Part shown: positions 10,322 to 23,639 of the stretch, in pieces
How the letters are laid out: the number at the start of each line of letters is the position of its first letter
Position numbering within the stretch: position 1 is the stretch's first letter
Origin: Myxocyprinus asiaticus
Lineage: Eukaryota > Chordata > Actinopteri > Cypriniformes > Catostomidae
Reading direction: 5' to 3'
DNA length: 64,000 bases
NCBI RefSeq assembly: GCF_019703515.2
Contig: NC_059351.1
Location: forward strand, 21,839,001 to 21,903,000
The notes under the pieces: generated by a model
What the model was told of the DNA's origin: nothing
Databases searched by the model: none
Seen by the model: the letters and a program-made list of their open reading frames with translations, nothing else
Position numbers and translations under genes: made by a program

Positions 10322-11700
10322 ATGCCTTTCCATTTGTGTGTTATTCCTGGTTGCGGTTGTTATCTCTCCACTTCTGACAGCCACAATCGCTGTCTTATGT
10401 GTCTGGGTGCTGCCACGCAGATACATCGTTCGTGGATGGATCATGTCCTCATTGCGAGAACATGACCATGGCAACGGTGTGGTCGCGGCTTGCTTTCATA
10501 AGAACCCCAGCAGCTCCCCGCACCGGTCCTTCTACCTACGGGTTTGAGGCCGCATCGGTTAGCACTGGGGGCAATTTGGGGACATCAATGGGACCACCCC
10601 CGCCGGGTATCCCCCCACGGACCACCCATTCCCCATACCACCGGCTCGTCTCAGGGTGAGTTCGACCTCTTGTTCGGAGCCTGGGAAGACGATGAATTAT
10701 CGAGCGCAGCATTGGAGAGCGGGCTCGTCCAGTCAGACACAGAGACTTCGGCTGGGCTTCCTCCTTCGGGAATGTTCGCCCAGTCTCAGGCCGACACGGA
10801 AATGACGGACATGCTTTCCTGGGCGGCCGCAAGCGTCAGGCTAGAATGGAACCCTCCACTCTCCCCTGAACCCTTGCGGCTCGATGATTGGTTCCTGGGC
10901 TCGGGGTGCTGCCCACGGCCACGCCCCTCCCCGGTTCCTTTCTTTCCAGAAGTGCATGAGGAGCTGACAAGATCGTGGGAGGCACCTTTTACTGCCCGGT
11001 CCCGGTCTTTCAGCTCCCCCACTCTCACTACCCTCGATGGTGGAGCGGCCAGGGGGTATTCGGTGATCCCCCAGGTGGATAAGGCGCTCACAGTGCACTT
11101 GTGTCCGCAGAGCACCGCCACCTGGAGCAGGCATCTGAAGCTCCCGTCCAGGGCATATAGGATTACGTCGTCCCTGATGACCAGGGCCTACGGTGCCGCT
11201 GGACATGCCGCCTCCGCCCTGCACGCCATGGCTCTCCTGCAAGTACACCAAGGCACTAAAAGAGCTGCACAAGGGTAGTTCTGACCCGTGATTGATGCAG
11301 GAACTGCGCTCGGCGACCGACCTCGCTCTCCGGGCGACAAAGGTCACGGCGCGGTCTCTCGGGCAGGCAATGTCCACCCTGGTAGTCCAGGAGCGCCACC
11401 TTTGGCTCAACGTGGTTGAGATGCAAGAGGCTGACAAGGCACGGTTCCTTGATGCCACCATCTCCCAGGTTGGCCTGTTTGGCGTCACCGTCGAGGACTT
11501 TGCCCAGCAGTTCTTGGCGGTGAAGAAGCAGACAGAGGCTATTCAACACATCCTGCCCTGGCACGGCTCAAGACCTTGCAACTCGTCTGCTCGTCACCAA
11601 GGGCATCCTCCTGCAGCAACAACACCGACTCCGCCGCAGCCCACCCCCGTGGTTTGGCCCCAGCGTGGAGCCCAACACAGGAAGCAGACGCCACCCATTG
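10322..11700 (+). pseudogene. DIRS gag, broken (copy 2)
   Basis: Starts at ATG 10322 (MPFHLCVIPGCG). The Cys/His motif continues as RCLMCLG and, after a frame change, DGSCPHCENM. The longest continuous part is 10544-11278 (244 codons), an acidic and proline-rich region followed by a segment (VDKALTVHLCPQSTATW) shared with copy 4. Further frame changes lead to EADKARFL, VEDFAQQFLAV and a proline-rich tail. It covers more of gag than the other copies. No protease signature was seen. Confidence 0.78.
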
Positions 11701-11924
11701 ATGCCATCGCGATGGCTTATCAGGCTTAGGATGTGCCACCCCCTGCGGGTTTACGAGCCCACTCTACCAGGAGTTTGGCAGCCTCCTGGGCCCTGGCCAG
11801 TGGCGCCTCTTTGGCAGACATCTGCAGAGCAGCGGGCTGGGCAACACCCAACACCTTTGCGATGTTCTACAATCTCCAGGTTGAGCCAGTCTCGTCCCGT
11901 GTATTGGCAGGCACGAGCAGGTAA
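11701..11924 (+). pseudogene. DIRS tyrosine recombinase C-terminus (copy 2)
   Basis: Begins at IDAIAMAY, has a TAG in the QA-DVPPP segment, then carries AHSTRS (H-x-x-R), RAAGWATPNTF and the tyrosine segment MFYNLQVEP. The first catalytic arginine region is deleted. It is too short to recombine DNA, but the frame downstream of the stop is intact. Confidence 0.85.
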
Positions 11925-12666
11925 GTTCCAGGACAGCTGGCTGGCTGTACCACTTGTGCATAGCGCCTTTCCATTCCCTTGAGGTGAAGACGTGCGCTCT
12001 TGACTCCCAGTCGTGTTCACAGACTGTGATCCCTGGATGAATTTCCTCCTTAGCCCTCTGGCAGTTGAGTTTGCGGAGAAACTCGCTGCCGGCCCAGTAC
12101 GCGCGCTAATGAGGCCCTGTACTGAGGTAAGTGCTCCACATGTGCTGGTTCCCCAAAGGCGACCCCATGTGATATCTTCCACAATATCGTTTCCCTGTCG
12201 GTAAACTGCATCTTCCTTGGGCAGAGACCCCTCTGTCCCCGGTCGCCATGCTTTGTAGAAACTCCTCCCCCTTCGGGTAGGACCTACCATGGGACCTCTC
12301 CACATGACATACTTATGACAAGACTTGGTAAGACCATGTGACGTATTCCACTCAAAATGGTCTCCGCGGTGTCTTCCCTTTGGGAGGGACACCCCCCGAC
12401 GTAGATACTTATGGCTCCCAGTCGGTTAACAATTTCCACTCTTTTTGGGGAGAAAAAAAGAGGAAAAGAGGCCTCAGCTGGGCTAGCCTGTCTCTATTGT
12501 TGGGCAGTCGACTTGTTCCTGAAGCACCATTCATAAGAGCATTGGGGGAGGTTATGTGATGGCCTGGTGCACTGGCTACGAGGCACACAGCAGTCTGCCT
12601 GTCATGCACCGCCAGTTCACGTAACACAGTTCAGATAGTTGTGGCGTTTTGTATAGGGACCCCTAG

Positions 12667-12770
12667 TGTCACTACATCGACACAACGTCAAGTGAGTGAC
12701 AGATAGGGACCATCATGGTTACTTTCGTAACCTCCGTTCCCTGATGGAGGGAACGAGATGTTTTGTCCCT
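12667..12770 (+). repeat. DIRS internal complementary region (copy 2)
   Basis: AAGTGAGTGACAGATAGGGA (complement of the left outer end) abuts CATGGTTACTTTCGTAACCT (complement of the right outer end). The shared trinucleotide reads ACC here where the other copies read AAC, a point change. Confidence 0.85.
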
Positions 12771-12834
12771 CTTGCCACAACGCTGAACTACCTGCTGAAA
12801 TGGCTGGGACCTGGTCTTGGCTCCTCAGCACAAA

Positions 12835-13046
12835 ACCTGAATGAGTGGTTGCATACCAGCTCCTTTTATACCCGTATGTCCTAGGGAGTGGAATGCAAAT
12901 TCCACTCGCCAATTCCCATTGGCCTTTTTTCAAAAAAAAGCAGAGGTGTTTGGGGCTCCCAAGAGTGACCCCTAGTGTCACTACATTGACACAATGTCTT
13001 GTTCCCTCCATCAGGGAATGGAGGTTATGAAAGTAACCATGATGTT
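12835..13046 (-). promoter_or_regulatory. DIRS right terminal repeat with inverted promoter motifs (copy 2)
   Basis: Inverse of the left repeat: TTTTATA 12864-12870 and ATGCAAAT 12893-12900, with an ATTGG (CCAAT on the other strand) near 12919. It then has the right-specific outer end through GTAACCATGATG to GTT. It would drive antisense transcription into the element. Confidence 0.65.
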
Positions 13047-13230
13047 TTGTAAAGAAGTTCATATCTAGGCACAATTAATTTTGCATTCTGTGTATATTTG
13101 TGTATGCAGGTGGTTTTCAAAACTTACTTCAAGCATTTAAGCATACGTCTTTCTAACACCATAATAAACATACATTTATTTTCTGTACAAATTCAGTTAA
13201 GTTTGTCCAAACTTTTGACTAGTAGAGTTT
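13047..13230 (+). mobile_element. Tc1-derived MITE, right part
   Basis: Contains CATTTAAGCATACGTCTT, matching 62222 onward in the complete relative, and ends with CCAAACTTTTGACTAGTAG. Together with 9713-9925 it forms one element interrupted by DIRS copy 2. Confidence 0.85.
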
Positions 13231-14889
13231 AATATCTAAACTATTTTTTGCTAATAAGCTATTTTAACCAGGGACTGAAAACTAAATGTTTTTTTATTTT
13301 GGTTCATTCTGAGCAAAAACAGTACTTTTTTGTTCCAGTTCGGAAGTTCCACAGCCTCCTTTTCAAATGGTAACCAGTTAGAACAAAATAAATGTTAATG
13401 ATATTCTTTTTAAAATGACAGTACTCTGTACTATTGAGAGGGTGAAATATAAATTCTGTTGTTGCCAGATCTTGCAAGAGAAACAAGCAACCTGATCTGG
13501 AAAAAAACCAAGTCCAAAATAAGCCACTTGCCACACTAAAATAAGGGAAAATAAGCAATTAAATATTTTCCTGTGTGGTGGATTTATCAGCATAGAAACC
13601 ATAACAAGTATACAACTAATTAACAGTTAAATATAATTTTAATTACAGTTCTGCTTCTCAGTAAAAATCTGGAGCATCAAATCTGTATATCATATCTAAT
13701 AACAATTCAGTGAAGACTTGGAAACAACTAAGAAATTTACTTTTTACCTCTAATAATGTTTTCCTTGTATCTGGATAAGCCGTGCATGTACAGTATATGT
13801 AGTAATTAAACATAGTTGTTAAAAAGGTCTTCAGTCACAGAATGCGATATCCACAATGGGCAATTGGGCAAAGAAATGTGTGATGTAGCAGTTTCCTTCA
13901 GGATCAAAGCACGTTTCATTTTTTTGGGCAACATGAAGTTGTGTAGTTTCAAAAATGTACTGTGATAAACACTTTGGCCTTTGGTTTCATGAAAAAAATT
14001 ATCGGAACAAAATTAACCACTTATAACCAGCTACCAATATTTAAAACTTTGTTTTCACGCCGGAACAATTGAAAATAACTTTGTTCCCATTTTTGGTTAT
14101 GTTCTGCAAAAAATTTTGTTTGTTACCATATATACTGTATATACTGTACTATATATTTTTTTTAAATAGTATGCGAAACATTACACAGTGATAAACGTTT
14201 TGAACATTAGCATGCTATATTGTTGTCACCAGACCTTATCGTGTTGCATTTTTAATTCAGCAAGTGGTGTCCAGTTGTCATCTTGCCAATAAATAATGTA
14301 ATTTTTTACATTTTATAATTTTTTTTGCTGGGATATTAACATTTGGCAGTCCCAGAAAGAGATCTTAAAGTCAACACTTCGATAATGTGACATATTTCTG
14401 AAAAAAAATAAAATATATAATTAATGAAAAAAAAAAGCAACGTATTCGTTTATAGTCAAACACGTTTTGCTGTTCCTCATTAACATGCTGCACCTGATTG
14501 GGTGCACGAGTGAGGTCCCAAACCAGTTTTAGAGGTGAGATTGATAAGAGAGTTTGTGTGGCGTATGCATGTTCTCGTGCGTGTGTGGGGCCTTGTTTAT
14601 TTTTTATCTCTAGAGTAGTTACAAGACATATGCCACACTTGAGCTGGCTGCTAGAAATGAGACTTTGTTTTCATCTGACACAATATGAACATATTGCAGC
14701 TTTAACTCAGTTCTCCTCCAGAGATAAGCACAGAAACCTTACAGCATGACTGAACGCTGTCGTATAACTCTGTCTCTCTGTCATGGCCTTGTATTTGACA
14801 GAAAGATGCTTCTCAAATAATTTCACTTTTAAAAAACTGTCAGAACCCACCAAAGAAAATTTTATTTCTCTGTTGGTGCTCTTTATAGC
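13231..14889. other. Intronic DNA without a recognised gene
   Basis: Similar GTTCC-rich stretches at about 13300-13345 and 13990-14100 hint at a decayed inverted-repeat element, not firmly delimited. Nothing coding is supported. Confidence 0.4.
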
Positions 14890-15769
14890 CCCGGAAATCT
14901 AAAGGAATGACGAAAGGAACTGAAAAAAATGTAAGTTCTTATTTTATTTACTCACCCTCGCCATGTCATTCCCAACATCTATGACTTAGTGAGCACAGTG
15001 CTGACATTTCTGAAAAATATCCTGAACATTCTTTTCCAAGAAATTGGAAGGAGGTTGTTCATTTTCAAAATTAAAAAAAAAAAAAAAAAAAAAAATAAAA
15101 AAGCATCATTAATATTGTCCAGACGACTAGTGTGCTAGAAGTCTTCTGAAGTAATACAAAAACTTTAAGCAACAAACCAAAATTGAAGTCTTAATTCAAT
15201 CAAAATCTTCCTGTCCACTAAAGCTCACTTTTTATGGAAACCAGATCCTGCCTTAGCATGAAAAAGGTAATTCTGACTTTTTGTCTCACAGTTGTGACTA
15301 TATCTCACAGTTGTGAGAATTAGTCGCAATTTGCTAGATATAAAGTTGCAATTGTGAGTTTATCTCTCGAAATTGCAAGTTTAAATCAGTCATTTGCAAC
15401 TCTATATCCTGCATTGCAAGTTCTATATCTTAATTGAAATTATATCAGAATTTCGAGTTTATATCTTGTAATTGCAACTTTATTTTATGCAATTGTGACT
15501 TTATCTCGCAATTTCAAGTTATTTCAACTGCGACTATATCATGCAGATTCGAGTTTGTATCTTGCCATGTTTTTTCCAACATCTAGAATTTCTTTATTCT
15601 AACGAGCAGAATGCTAAAATTTTTGAAAAATATCCAGGTGACTCTTGTCCGTGAAAGTGGAAGGTGGTTGTTAATTTCCAAAATTATAAAAAGCACCCCT
15701 AATGTATAAAAAAAAAGTAGGCCAGGCGACTAGTGAGCTAGAAGTCTTTTGAAGTGATACCAGCCCTCT

Positions 15770-16956
15770 ACATTGCGAGTAAATCACTCGCATATGCGAG
15801 TAAATTTCGCACTATGCGACCAAAAAACGTCTGTTATTAACCACTGGCAAGAAAATATTAACATTTCACTCGCCAGTGATAGAGTTGTATAGTATCAAAG
15901 CACAGAGGCCCTTCTACTGTATAAAAAGCAGTTGATTAAGAAGCTGGATACAGCCTCGTCTTTCCCTGCATGCTGTCTCATGAGCGCGCAGGAAAAAGCA
16001 TTTGTGTCTCATTCAGTTGAACTCCGAGCATCTCAGGGAACCGCACCATGGACATCACAAGAGCAGCTCTCTTGAGAGCGTGTGAAGATGAACCACTTCT
16101 CAAGCGCTCTGATGTGCACACCGTCTACAGAGGCTTGCACCAAACTCCCGCGAAAATATAAACAAGGTTTAAAAGTATTAATTTTGTTAACGCAAAGCGC
16201 TCCAGTTTCACTTAACGGCCATGTAATGTCAAATGTCCGTGATCATTGTGGGTTTATTCACATAGTGTTAATAACATGCAGTGAGACAGAGGAGATGCCC
16301 TGCTCTATTTCTGTGGAGATGATAAAATGCAAGAAACAGAATCTCAAAGTCTTCCTTCACAGGAAATAAGGGCTTGTGAGTTAATCAGAGAGCCTTAAAA
16401 TAATGTGTGAAAGTGAAAAATTTAAGGCAGAAATATTTTACTATTGCATAATATAATATAATAAAATATAATATAATATAATATAATATAATATAATATA
16501 ATATAATATAATAATCGCTATACAGGTTGGCTGGGTTACAAAAGAAGCAAAAGAAAACAAAACATTGAAAAAGTCCAATGAATCAAAAGTAAATCGGACA
16601 AATAAGAGAGATATATTTTAGTTATTTAGACATTTTGATAATTAAAATATTATTTTAATTATTTTAAATTTTATACTTTTATATTTTACTGTCATTCATA
16701 CATTTTTGAAGCCTGAAAAGGAAATAATATACCCTTATTTTATTATATGACCCAAGCTAAATTTGTATAAATGACTTTGTTGTGTGCATGAAGCATACAT
16801 AGTGAGTTTGTATGGTAATTAATCGTCATATTCGTGAAACACCTAAAACAGACAATTAATCATCATAGCCAAAAAACAGGCAATTAATCGTCATAATCGC
16901 AATTATTTGTTTGACAATTAATTGTCAGCCAAATTTCACAATCGTGACACCTAATT
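15770..16956 (-). mobile_element. Non-autonomous TIR element, copy A (nested)
   Basis: Its minus strand begins AGGTGTCACGATTGTGAAAT and matches the element at 28393-29156: the ATTAATTGTC repeats, a TATAA pentamer microsatellite and a GAGGAG..CCTG segment come in the same order. It interrupts the MITE/minisatellite cluster. The low-coordinate end is approximate. The 95-codon frame inside it (16082-16369) is not conserved in the relative and I do not treat it as a gene. Confidence 0.55.
16446..16513 (+). repeat. (TATAA)n microsatellite
   Basis: About twelve near-perfect ATAAT/TATAA pentamers. The same pentamer array sits at the matching place in the related element at 28716-28750, so it belongs to the element. 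Confidence 0.85.
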
Positions 16957-18180
16957 TTCATTAAGTACCTACCTTGTGAATTGTTTTGTTAAAAATGTGT
17001 ACGAAATTTCAAACAGTGACAACAGCTTGTATCATTATTAAAAATGCGATTTCATGACGTCATATAAATTGATAGAATGTGAAATTTGTACATTTTTAAA
17101 AAGCTAAAATGTGATTAAAATCATAAAACAAAATAAAAAACTAAATAAAAAAATACAATATACTATATTGTGTGAATATATATAGGCCCCCTCTCTCAGT
17201 TTGCTTAATATATTTTTTAGTTACATTATGCTTACATGTCGTCAAAAGTCTTACTAGCAAAAATTTACTAGCCAATGACGATTCTTTCTCCAACATGATC
17301 GTAAAGGGTTGGATACAATAACTTTTTTAGTGACTTTATATCCTGCAATTGTATATCTCACACTTAAAGTTATATCACAATTTAGAGTATATATCTTGAA
17401 ATTGTGACTTTATATTGCAATTTTAAGTTTATATCTCTCAACTGGAACTTTACATCATGCAGTTTTGAGTTTATATCCCTCACTGGCATTTATATCTCAC
17501 AACTGTAACTTTATATCATGCAGTTTGTACTATATATTTCGCAATTTCAACCCTTTTTCTCACATCTGATTTCACATTCACATTTTCTGACTTCTATTGA
17601 AGTCGGATCCCACCACAGAATAAAAAATACAAATAAAAGAGATAATTCTGACTTAATCTCTCACAATTGTGACATTATTGAACATGAACTTGCAATTGCA
17701 TGATATAAAGTCACAATTCCAAGAAACTTTATATCCAGCAGTTGCAAGTTTATATCTTGCAATTGTGAATTTATATCATGCAATTGTGACTGTCTTGCAA
17801 TGTCAAGTTATTTCAATTGCGACTACTGTATATCATGCAGTTTCGAGTTTATATCTCGTTTCCAGCATCTATGAATTTCTTTATTCTCTTGAGCTCAATG
17901 CTGAAATTTATGAAAAATATCCAGGCTACTCTTTTCCGTGAAAGTGGAAGGTGGTTGTTAGTTTCCAAGTACAAAAAAGGACTTTTGCACCCTTTTTTAA
18001 TATTTGAAGTGAGGCACTATCAACTGCCATTCAATAGAACAGTTGCCACACAATATTCATTAAAAACACATCCTTTTGTCTTTTGCATTAAAAAGAATGT
18101 CATATAGGTTTAAAACTACATGAGGATGAGTAAATAATGACAATGTTCATTTTTGCGTGAACTATTCCTCACTCAGAGCT

Positions 18181-19482
<1,302 letters not shown>

Positions 19483-19923
19483 ATAATTGACACCAGTCTT
19501 GAAAAGTTGGAAGGTGATTCTCTTGAAACCTTTCAAGAAAATGTCCTGGTCCTCTATTATTTCCAATAAATAAATAATAAGACATTATAAAAAAAAAAAT
19601 ACTTAAGCCGTCTAGATAGAAAATGGGGTAATTAAGATTTTGTTTATATTGTTTACATAGATTATTTCCATAACAATTATGCACATTTTACCCTCAAATT
19701 CTCATTACCACAATGGAAAAATTATAATAAAGAAATAAATAAAAAAATAAAAACAAATAAATTGTAAGGTATTTATACATCATAGTAGTTTTCCCATGGG
19801 TACTGCCTTTCATTCTTGCTGATTTTAATTAAAAAGCCATTGTACAACAGCATCGTTTTTTACTGTAATACAGTAAAAAATATAACAGTGTTGAGGTAAT
19901 GAGAATCATCACTGGAAACAATA

Positions 19924-20520
19924 TTAAGGGAACAGATCACCCAAAAAAGAACATTCTCTCATTATTCACTTACCCTGATGCCATTCCAGATGTGTAGGAC
20001 TGTCTTTCTTCAGCAGAACACAAATTAAGATTTTTAGAAAAATGTTGAAGCTCAGTAGGTCCTTATAATGTAAGTAAATGGGTGCCATCAGGCTGCTGTC
20101 TATTTGATGGTCCAAAATGCATATTTAGGCAGCATAAAAGTAATCCACATGACTCCAGTCGATCAATTAATATCTTCTAAATCAAATCAATAGGTTGGTG
20201 TAAGAAACAAATCAATAATTAAAATGTTTTCAACTGGAAATCATTGCTTATGCCCAGCGCTGAATTTCTGTTTGAAATGAACTAACGTGACATTCATTCC
20301 TCTGTTGTATACATAGCGCGCGCTTCCGACTTTTCGTGTGAATGCGCTATAGCGCTTACGTTACTGATGCATTGACTGCTGGCAGGAAGTGATTTTTTAA
20401 AGCTAATAAAAGTTTGAATTATTGTTTCTTACACCAACCAAACGATTTGCTTCAGATGACATTAATTGATCAAGTCGTGTGGATTACTTTTATGCTGCCT
20501 AAATATGCCTTTTGGACCAT
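19924..20520 (+). mobile_element. Foldback MITE, right end replaced by DIRS copy 3
   Basis: Opens TTAAGGGAACAGATCACCC, a family common in cypriniform DNA. The left arm (20110-20220, including GGCAGCATAAAAGTAATCCA) is repeated in inverse orientation at 20416-20519, giving a hairpin. The right arm stops at GGACCAT where DIRS copy 3 sequence starts, so the outer right arm is missing. Confidence 0.75.
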
Positions 20521-21150
20521 GCTCTTATGAGTGTCAACGGTCCTTTGAGAACAAGTCGACTTGCCCAACAAATAGGGACAAGCTAGTCCAGCTGTGGCCT
20601 CTTTTCCTCTTTTTTCTCCCCAAAAAGATTGGAATTTTGTTTACCCGCTGGGGGCCATAAGTGTCTACGTAGGGGGGTGTCACTCCTAAGGGGAAGACAC
20701 GGGGCATGGGGGGGGGGCATTTAGAGTGGAAATACGTCACATGGTCTTACCGAGTCTTGTCGGAAGTATGTCATGTGGAGAAGTCCCATGGTAGGTCCTA
20801 CCCGAGAGGGGAGGAACTCTACAAACACGGTGACCGGGGCAGAGAACCCTCTGCCCAAGGAAGATGCAGTTTACCAACAGGGAAAGATTTAGTGGCAGAT
20901 ATATTACATGGGGTCACCTATGGGGAACCAACACATGTGGAGCACCTACCCCCGTACAGGGCTTAGTTAGTTATGTACTGGGCCGGCAGCGAGTTTCTCC
21001 GCAAACTCGCCTGCCACAGGGCTAAGGAGGAAAGTCATCCAGGGATCACAACTTGTGAACACGACTGGGAGTCAAAAGCGCACGTCTTCACCTCAGGGGA
21101 GGGGAAAGGCGCTATGCGCAAGTGGTACACCTGGCCAGCTGTCCCGGAAC

Positions 21151-22650
21151 TCACCTGCTCGTACCTGACAATATACGGGATGAGACCGGCTCAACCCGGA
21201 GATTGTAGAACCTCGCAAAGGTGTTGGGAGTTGCCCAGCCCGCTGCTTTGCAGATGTCTGCTAAAGAGACACCATTGGTCAGGGCCCAGGAGGCCACCCC
21301 GCTCCTAATAGAGTGGGCTCTTAGCCCCACAGGGGGCGGCACATCCTGAGCGAGATATGCCATCATAATAGCGTCAATGACCCAATGGGCGATCCTCTGT
21401 TTGGAGATAGCACTCCCTTTCTGTTGTCCGCCAAAGCAGACAAAGAGATGCTAGGAGCTTCTAAAGCTCTGCGTGTGATCCAAATAGATGCGTAAAGCAC
21501 GCACCGGACACAGCAACGCCAAGGCTGGGTCTGCCTCCTCCCGGGGCAGCGCTTGCAGGTTCACCACCTGATCCCTAAACGGGGTCATGATGTACGCTAC
21601 CGTCTCCATGTTGTCCGTCCGGACCAACACATGCTTACCCTGGATCAATGGCCGGAGCCTCAGCAGGACGAGCAGTACTGCTAACAACTCGAGGCAGTTG
21701 ATGTGCCAACGCAGCTGCGGGCCAGTCCAAGAGCTGGCGGCTGCGTGCCCGTTGCATATGGTGCCCCAGCCCATCTTGGAGGCATCCGTCGTAACCACGA
21801 TGTGCCTGGAGACCTGCTCTAGGTTAACCCCTGCCCATAGAAATGCTAGGTTGGTCCAAGGGCTGAAGAGGTGGTGACAGATCGGCGTGACGACCACGCG
21901 ATGTGTCCCGCGGCGCCATGCCCATCTCGGGACTCGAGTCTGAAGCCAGTGCTGAAGTGGTCTCATATGCATCAACCCGAGCGGTGTGGCCACCGCTGAG
22001 GATGCCACATGCCCCAGGAGCCTCTGAAAAAGTTTCAGTGGAACCGTTGTCTTCCGTCTGAATGCCTTCAGACAGTTTAGCACCGACTGTGCGTGCTCGT
22101 TCGTGAGGCGCGCCGACATCGAGACAGAGTCCAACTCCAAGCCGAGAAAAGAGATGCTCTGAACCAGGGAGAGCTTGCTCTTTTCCCAGTTGACCCAAAG
22201 CCCCAGCTGGCTGAGGTGCGTGAGCACCAGGTCCCTGTGTGCACACAACACATCCCGAGAGTGAGCTAGGATTAGCCAGTCGTCGAGATAGTTGAGGATG
22301 TGGACGCCCACTTCCCTTAGCGGGGCAAGGCTGCTTATGTGACCTTCGTGAAGACACGAGGAGACAAGCACAGGCTGAAGGGGAGGACCATGTACTGGTA
22401 CACCCGGCCCTCGAAAGCAAACCACAGGAGGGATCTGTGTTGAGGGAAGTACGCGTCCTTCAGGTCTACCGCCGCGAACCAATCTTGATGCCGGGCGGTC
22501 ACTAGAATGCCTTTTTGCGTCAGAATCTTGAATGGGAGTCTGTGCAAAGCCGGTTCAGTACTCGCAGGTCCAAGATTGGCTGCAACCCACCGCCTTTCTT
22601 CGGTATGATGAATTAGGGGCTGTAAAACCCATTCTTCATCTCGGCTGGAG
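21151..22650 (-). pseudogene. DIRS RT-RNase H joined to tyrosine recombinase (copy 3)
   Basis: The first part (to about 22335) carries AAVDLKDAYF of RT motif A and, after a frame change, a frame of more than 400 codons from 22482 to 21151 with a single TAG at 21451-21453. In it: NYLDDWLIL (residues 64-72; the catalytic box), SFLGLELDSV, the RNase H acidic residues in TTDASKMGWG (D233), INCLELLAV (E265) and VRTDNMETVAYI (D290). It then passes directly into recombinase TPFRDQVVNLQ at about residue 299. Beyond the stop: AHSIRS (H-x-x-R), KAAGWATPNTF and ARFYNL. The catalytic arginine region of the recombinase is deleted. It is the only copy that retains the RT active-site box. Confidence 0.87.
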
Positions 22651-22969
22651 GGACAGGCTCTATCGCACCCTTCCTTAGAAGGGTAGTGATCTCCGTATGA
22701 AAGGTAGCGGCGTTCTCGCCCTTCACCGAGGTGAAGAGGATGCCGCTGAACCTGGGCGGATGCCTGGCGAACTGAATTGCTTAGCCGAGTTGGACGGTCC
22801 GGGTCAGCCATCACAACAGGTTGGGAAGTGCAAGCCACGTGTCCAAGCTCCGGGCGAGGGGGACCAAGGGGACAATATCGTTGGACGTACCGGCGGGTGG
22901 GGCCTCGCGGCGGGGCAGAGCCTGAGGCGCCACATCGAGAGGGCTCGAGCCCTGTGGCCATGCTGAGTC

Positions 22970-23430
22970 CTCACGTCAGACTGGACAGCCCGCTCTCCAA
23001 TGCTGCAATCGAGAGCTCATTCACTTCGCGAGCGCCGAAACAAGATCGTGAACTCACCCTGAGATGAGACAGCGGTCTCATCCCAGCGGGGCAAACGAGC
23101 GTACTGGGGAATGGGAGGTCTGTGGGGAGATACCCGGCAGAGTGGCTTCCATTGGGGTCCCCAAATCGCCCCCAGTGCTAACCGACGCAGTCTCAAACCC
23201 GTAGGTAGAATGACCGAGGTGGGGAGCCACTGGGATGGTCTTTCCCTCTAACGAAGGAAAAACCGTGACTGCAACGTTGCCATGGACATGCTCTTGCAGT
23301 GAGAACATGACCCGTCCACTAACGCTGTCTCGGCGTGGGCAGCGCCCAAGCACGTAAGACCGCGATCGTGGCCATCGGAAGCGGAGAGGTAACGACCGCA
23401 ACCAGGAAATACACACAAACGGAGAGGCAT
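22970..23430 (-). pseudogene. DIRS gag N-terminus (copy 3)
   Basis: Start codon at 23430 (MPLRLCVFPGCGRYLSASDG). The zinc-type motif continues GLTCLG, where the first Cys of the pair is lost, then DGSCSHCKSM. After about 23250 the frame is lost, and most of the middle of gag is deleted before the RT region. Confidence 0.75.
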
Positions 23431-23639
23431 CTCTAAAAAGACGCTCTCTGTTAATGCCACTCTTTTAGAAGGGAAAATATACTCTTTCAGTAGGAAGAAT
23501 ATACTCTTTTAGCTGCTGAAGCGCCCAGGGGCGTTCTCTGCACTTCACCAGTGCAAGAGGGGGAGAAGCCGCTGTAATGCACCGTAAATCCAACAGCTTT
23601 TCGAGGTGAATGGATTTGCAGATAATTCAGCTCGCTGAA

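Larger units (their letters stand above)
9926..13046 (+). mobile_element. DIRS-type YR retrotransposon, copy 2 (both ends, core deleted)
   Basis: The only copy with both termini. GTT at 9926-9928 and GTT at 13044-13046 mark the ends, with no target duplication. It carries the left repeat, a broken gag, the C-terminal third of the recombinase, 3' UTR, ICR (12667-12770) and right repeat. RT, RNase H and the N-terminal recombinase are deleted: gag residues RKQTPP are followed directly by IDAIAMAY of the recombinase. It is non-autonomous. It sits inside a Tc1-type MITE, so it is younger than that MITE. Confidence 0.92.
14890..18180. repeat. Cluster of one MITE family with degenerate minisatellite
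   Basis: A unit starting with ACTCACCCTCGCCATGTC is found at about 14950. A similar unit recurs at about 15565 and 17850, each with CTGAAAAATATCC-like and GTGGAAGGTGGTTGTT-like segments. Two blocks (15262-15560 and 17330-17850) are degenerate repeats of roughly 20-23 bp with the theme TTTATATCTTGCAATTGTGA. The inverse of the start (GAGGATGAGTAAATAATGAC) is at about 18121-18175, suggesting one foldback element that expanded internally. Confidence 0.6.

Noticed and set aside
15262..15560. CRISPR-like array of short repeats
   Set aside because: Repeats are degenerate, contiguous and without unique spacers; the host is a vertebrate.
16082..16369. 95-codon frame starting at an ATG
   Set aside because: Lies inside a TIR element and is not preserved in the related copy at 28393-29156.
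14890..18180. Regulatory element cluster in the intron
   Set aside because: The repetition is explained by a repeat family and its minisatellite; no independent evidence of regulation.
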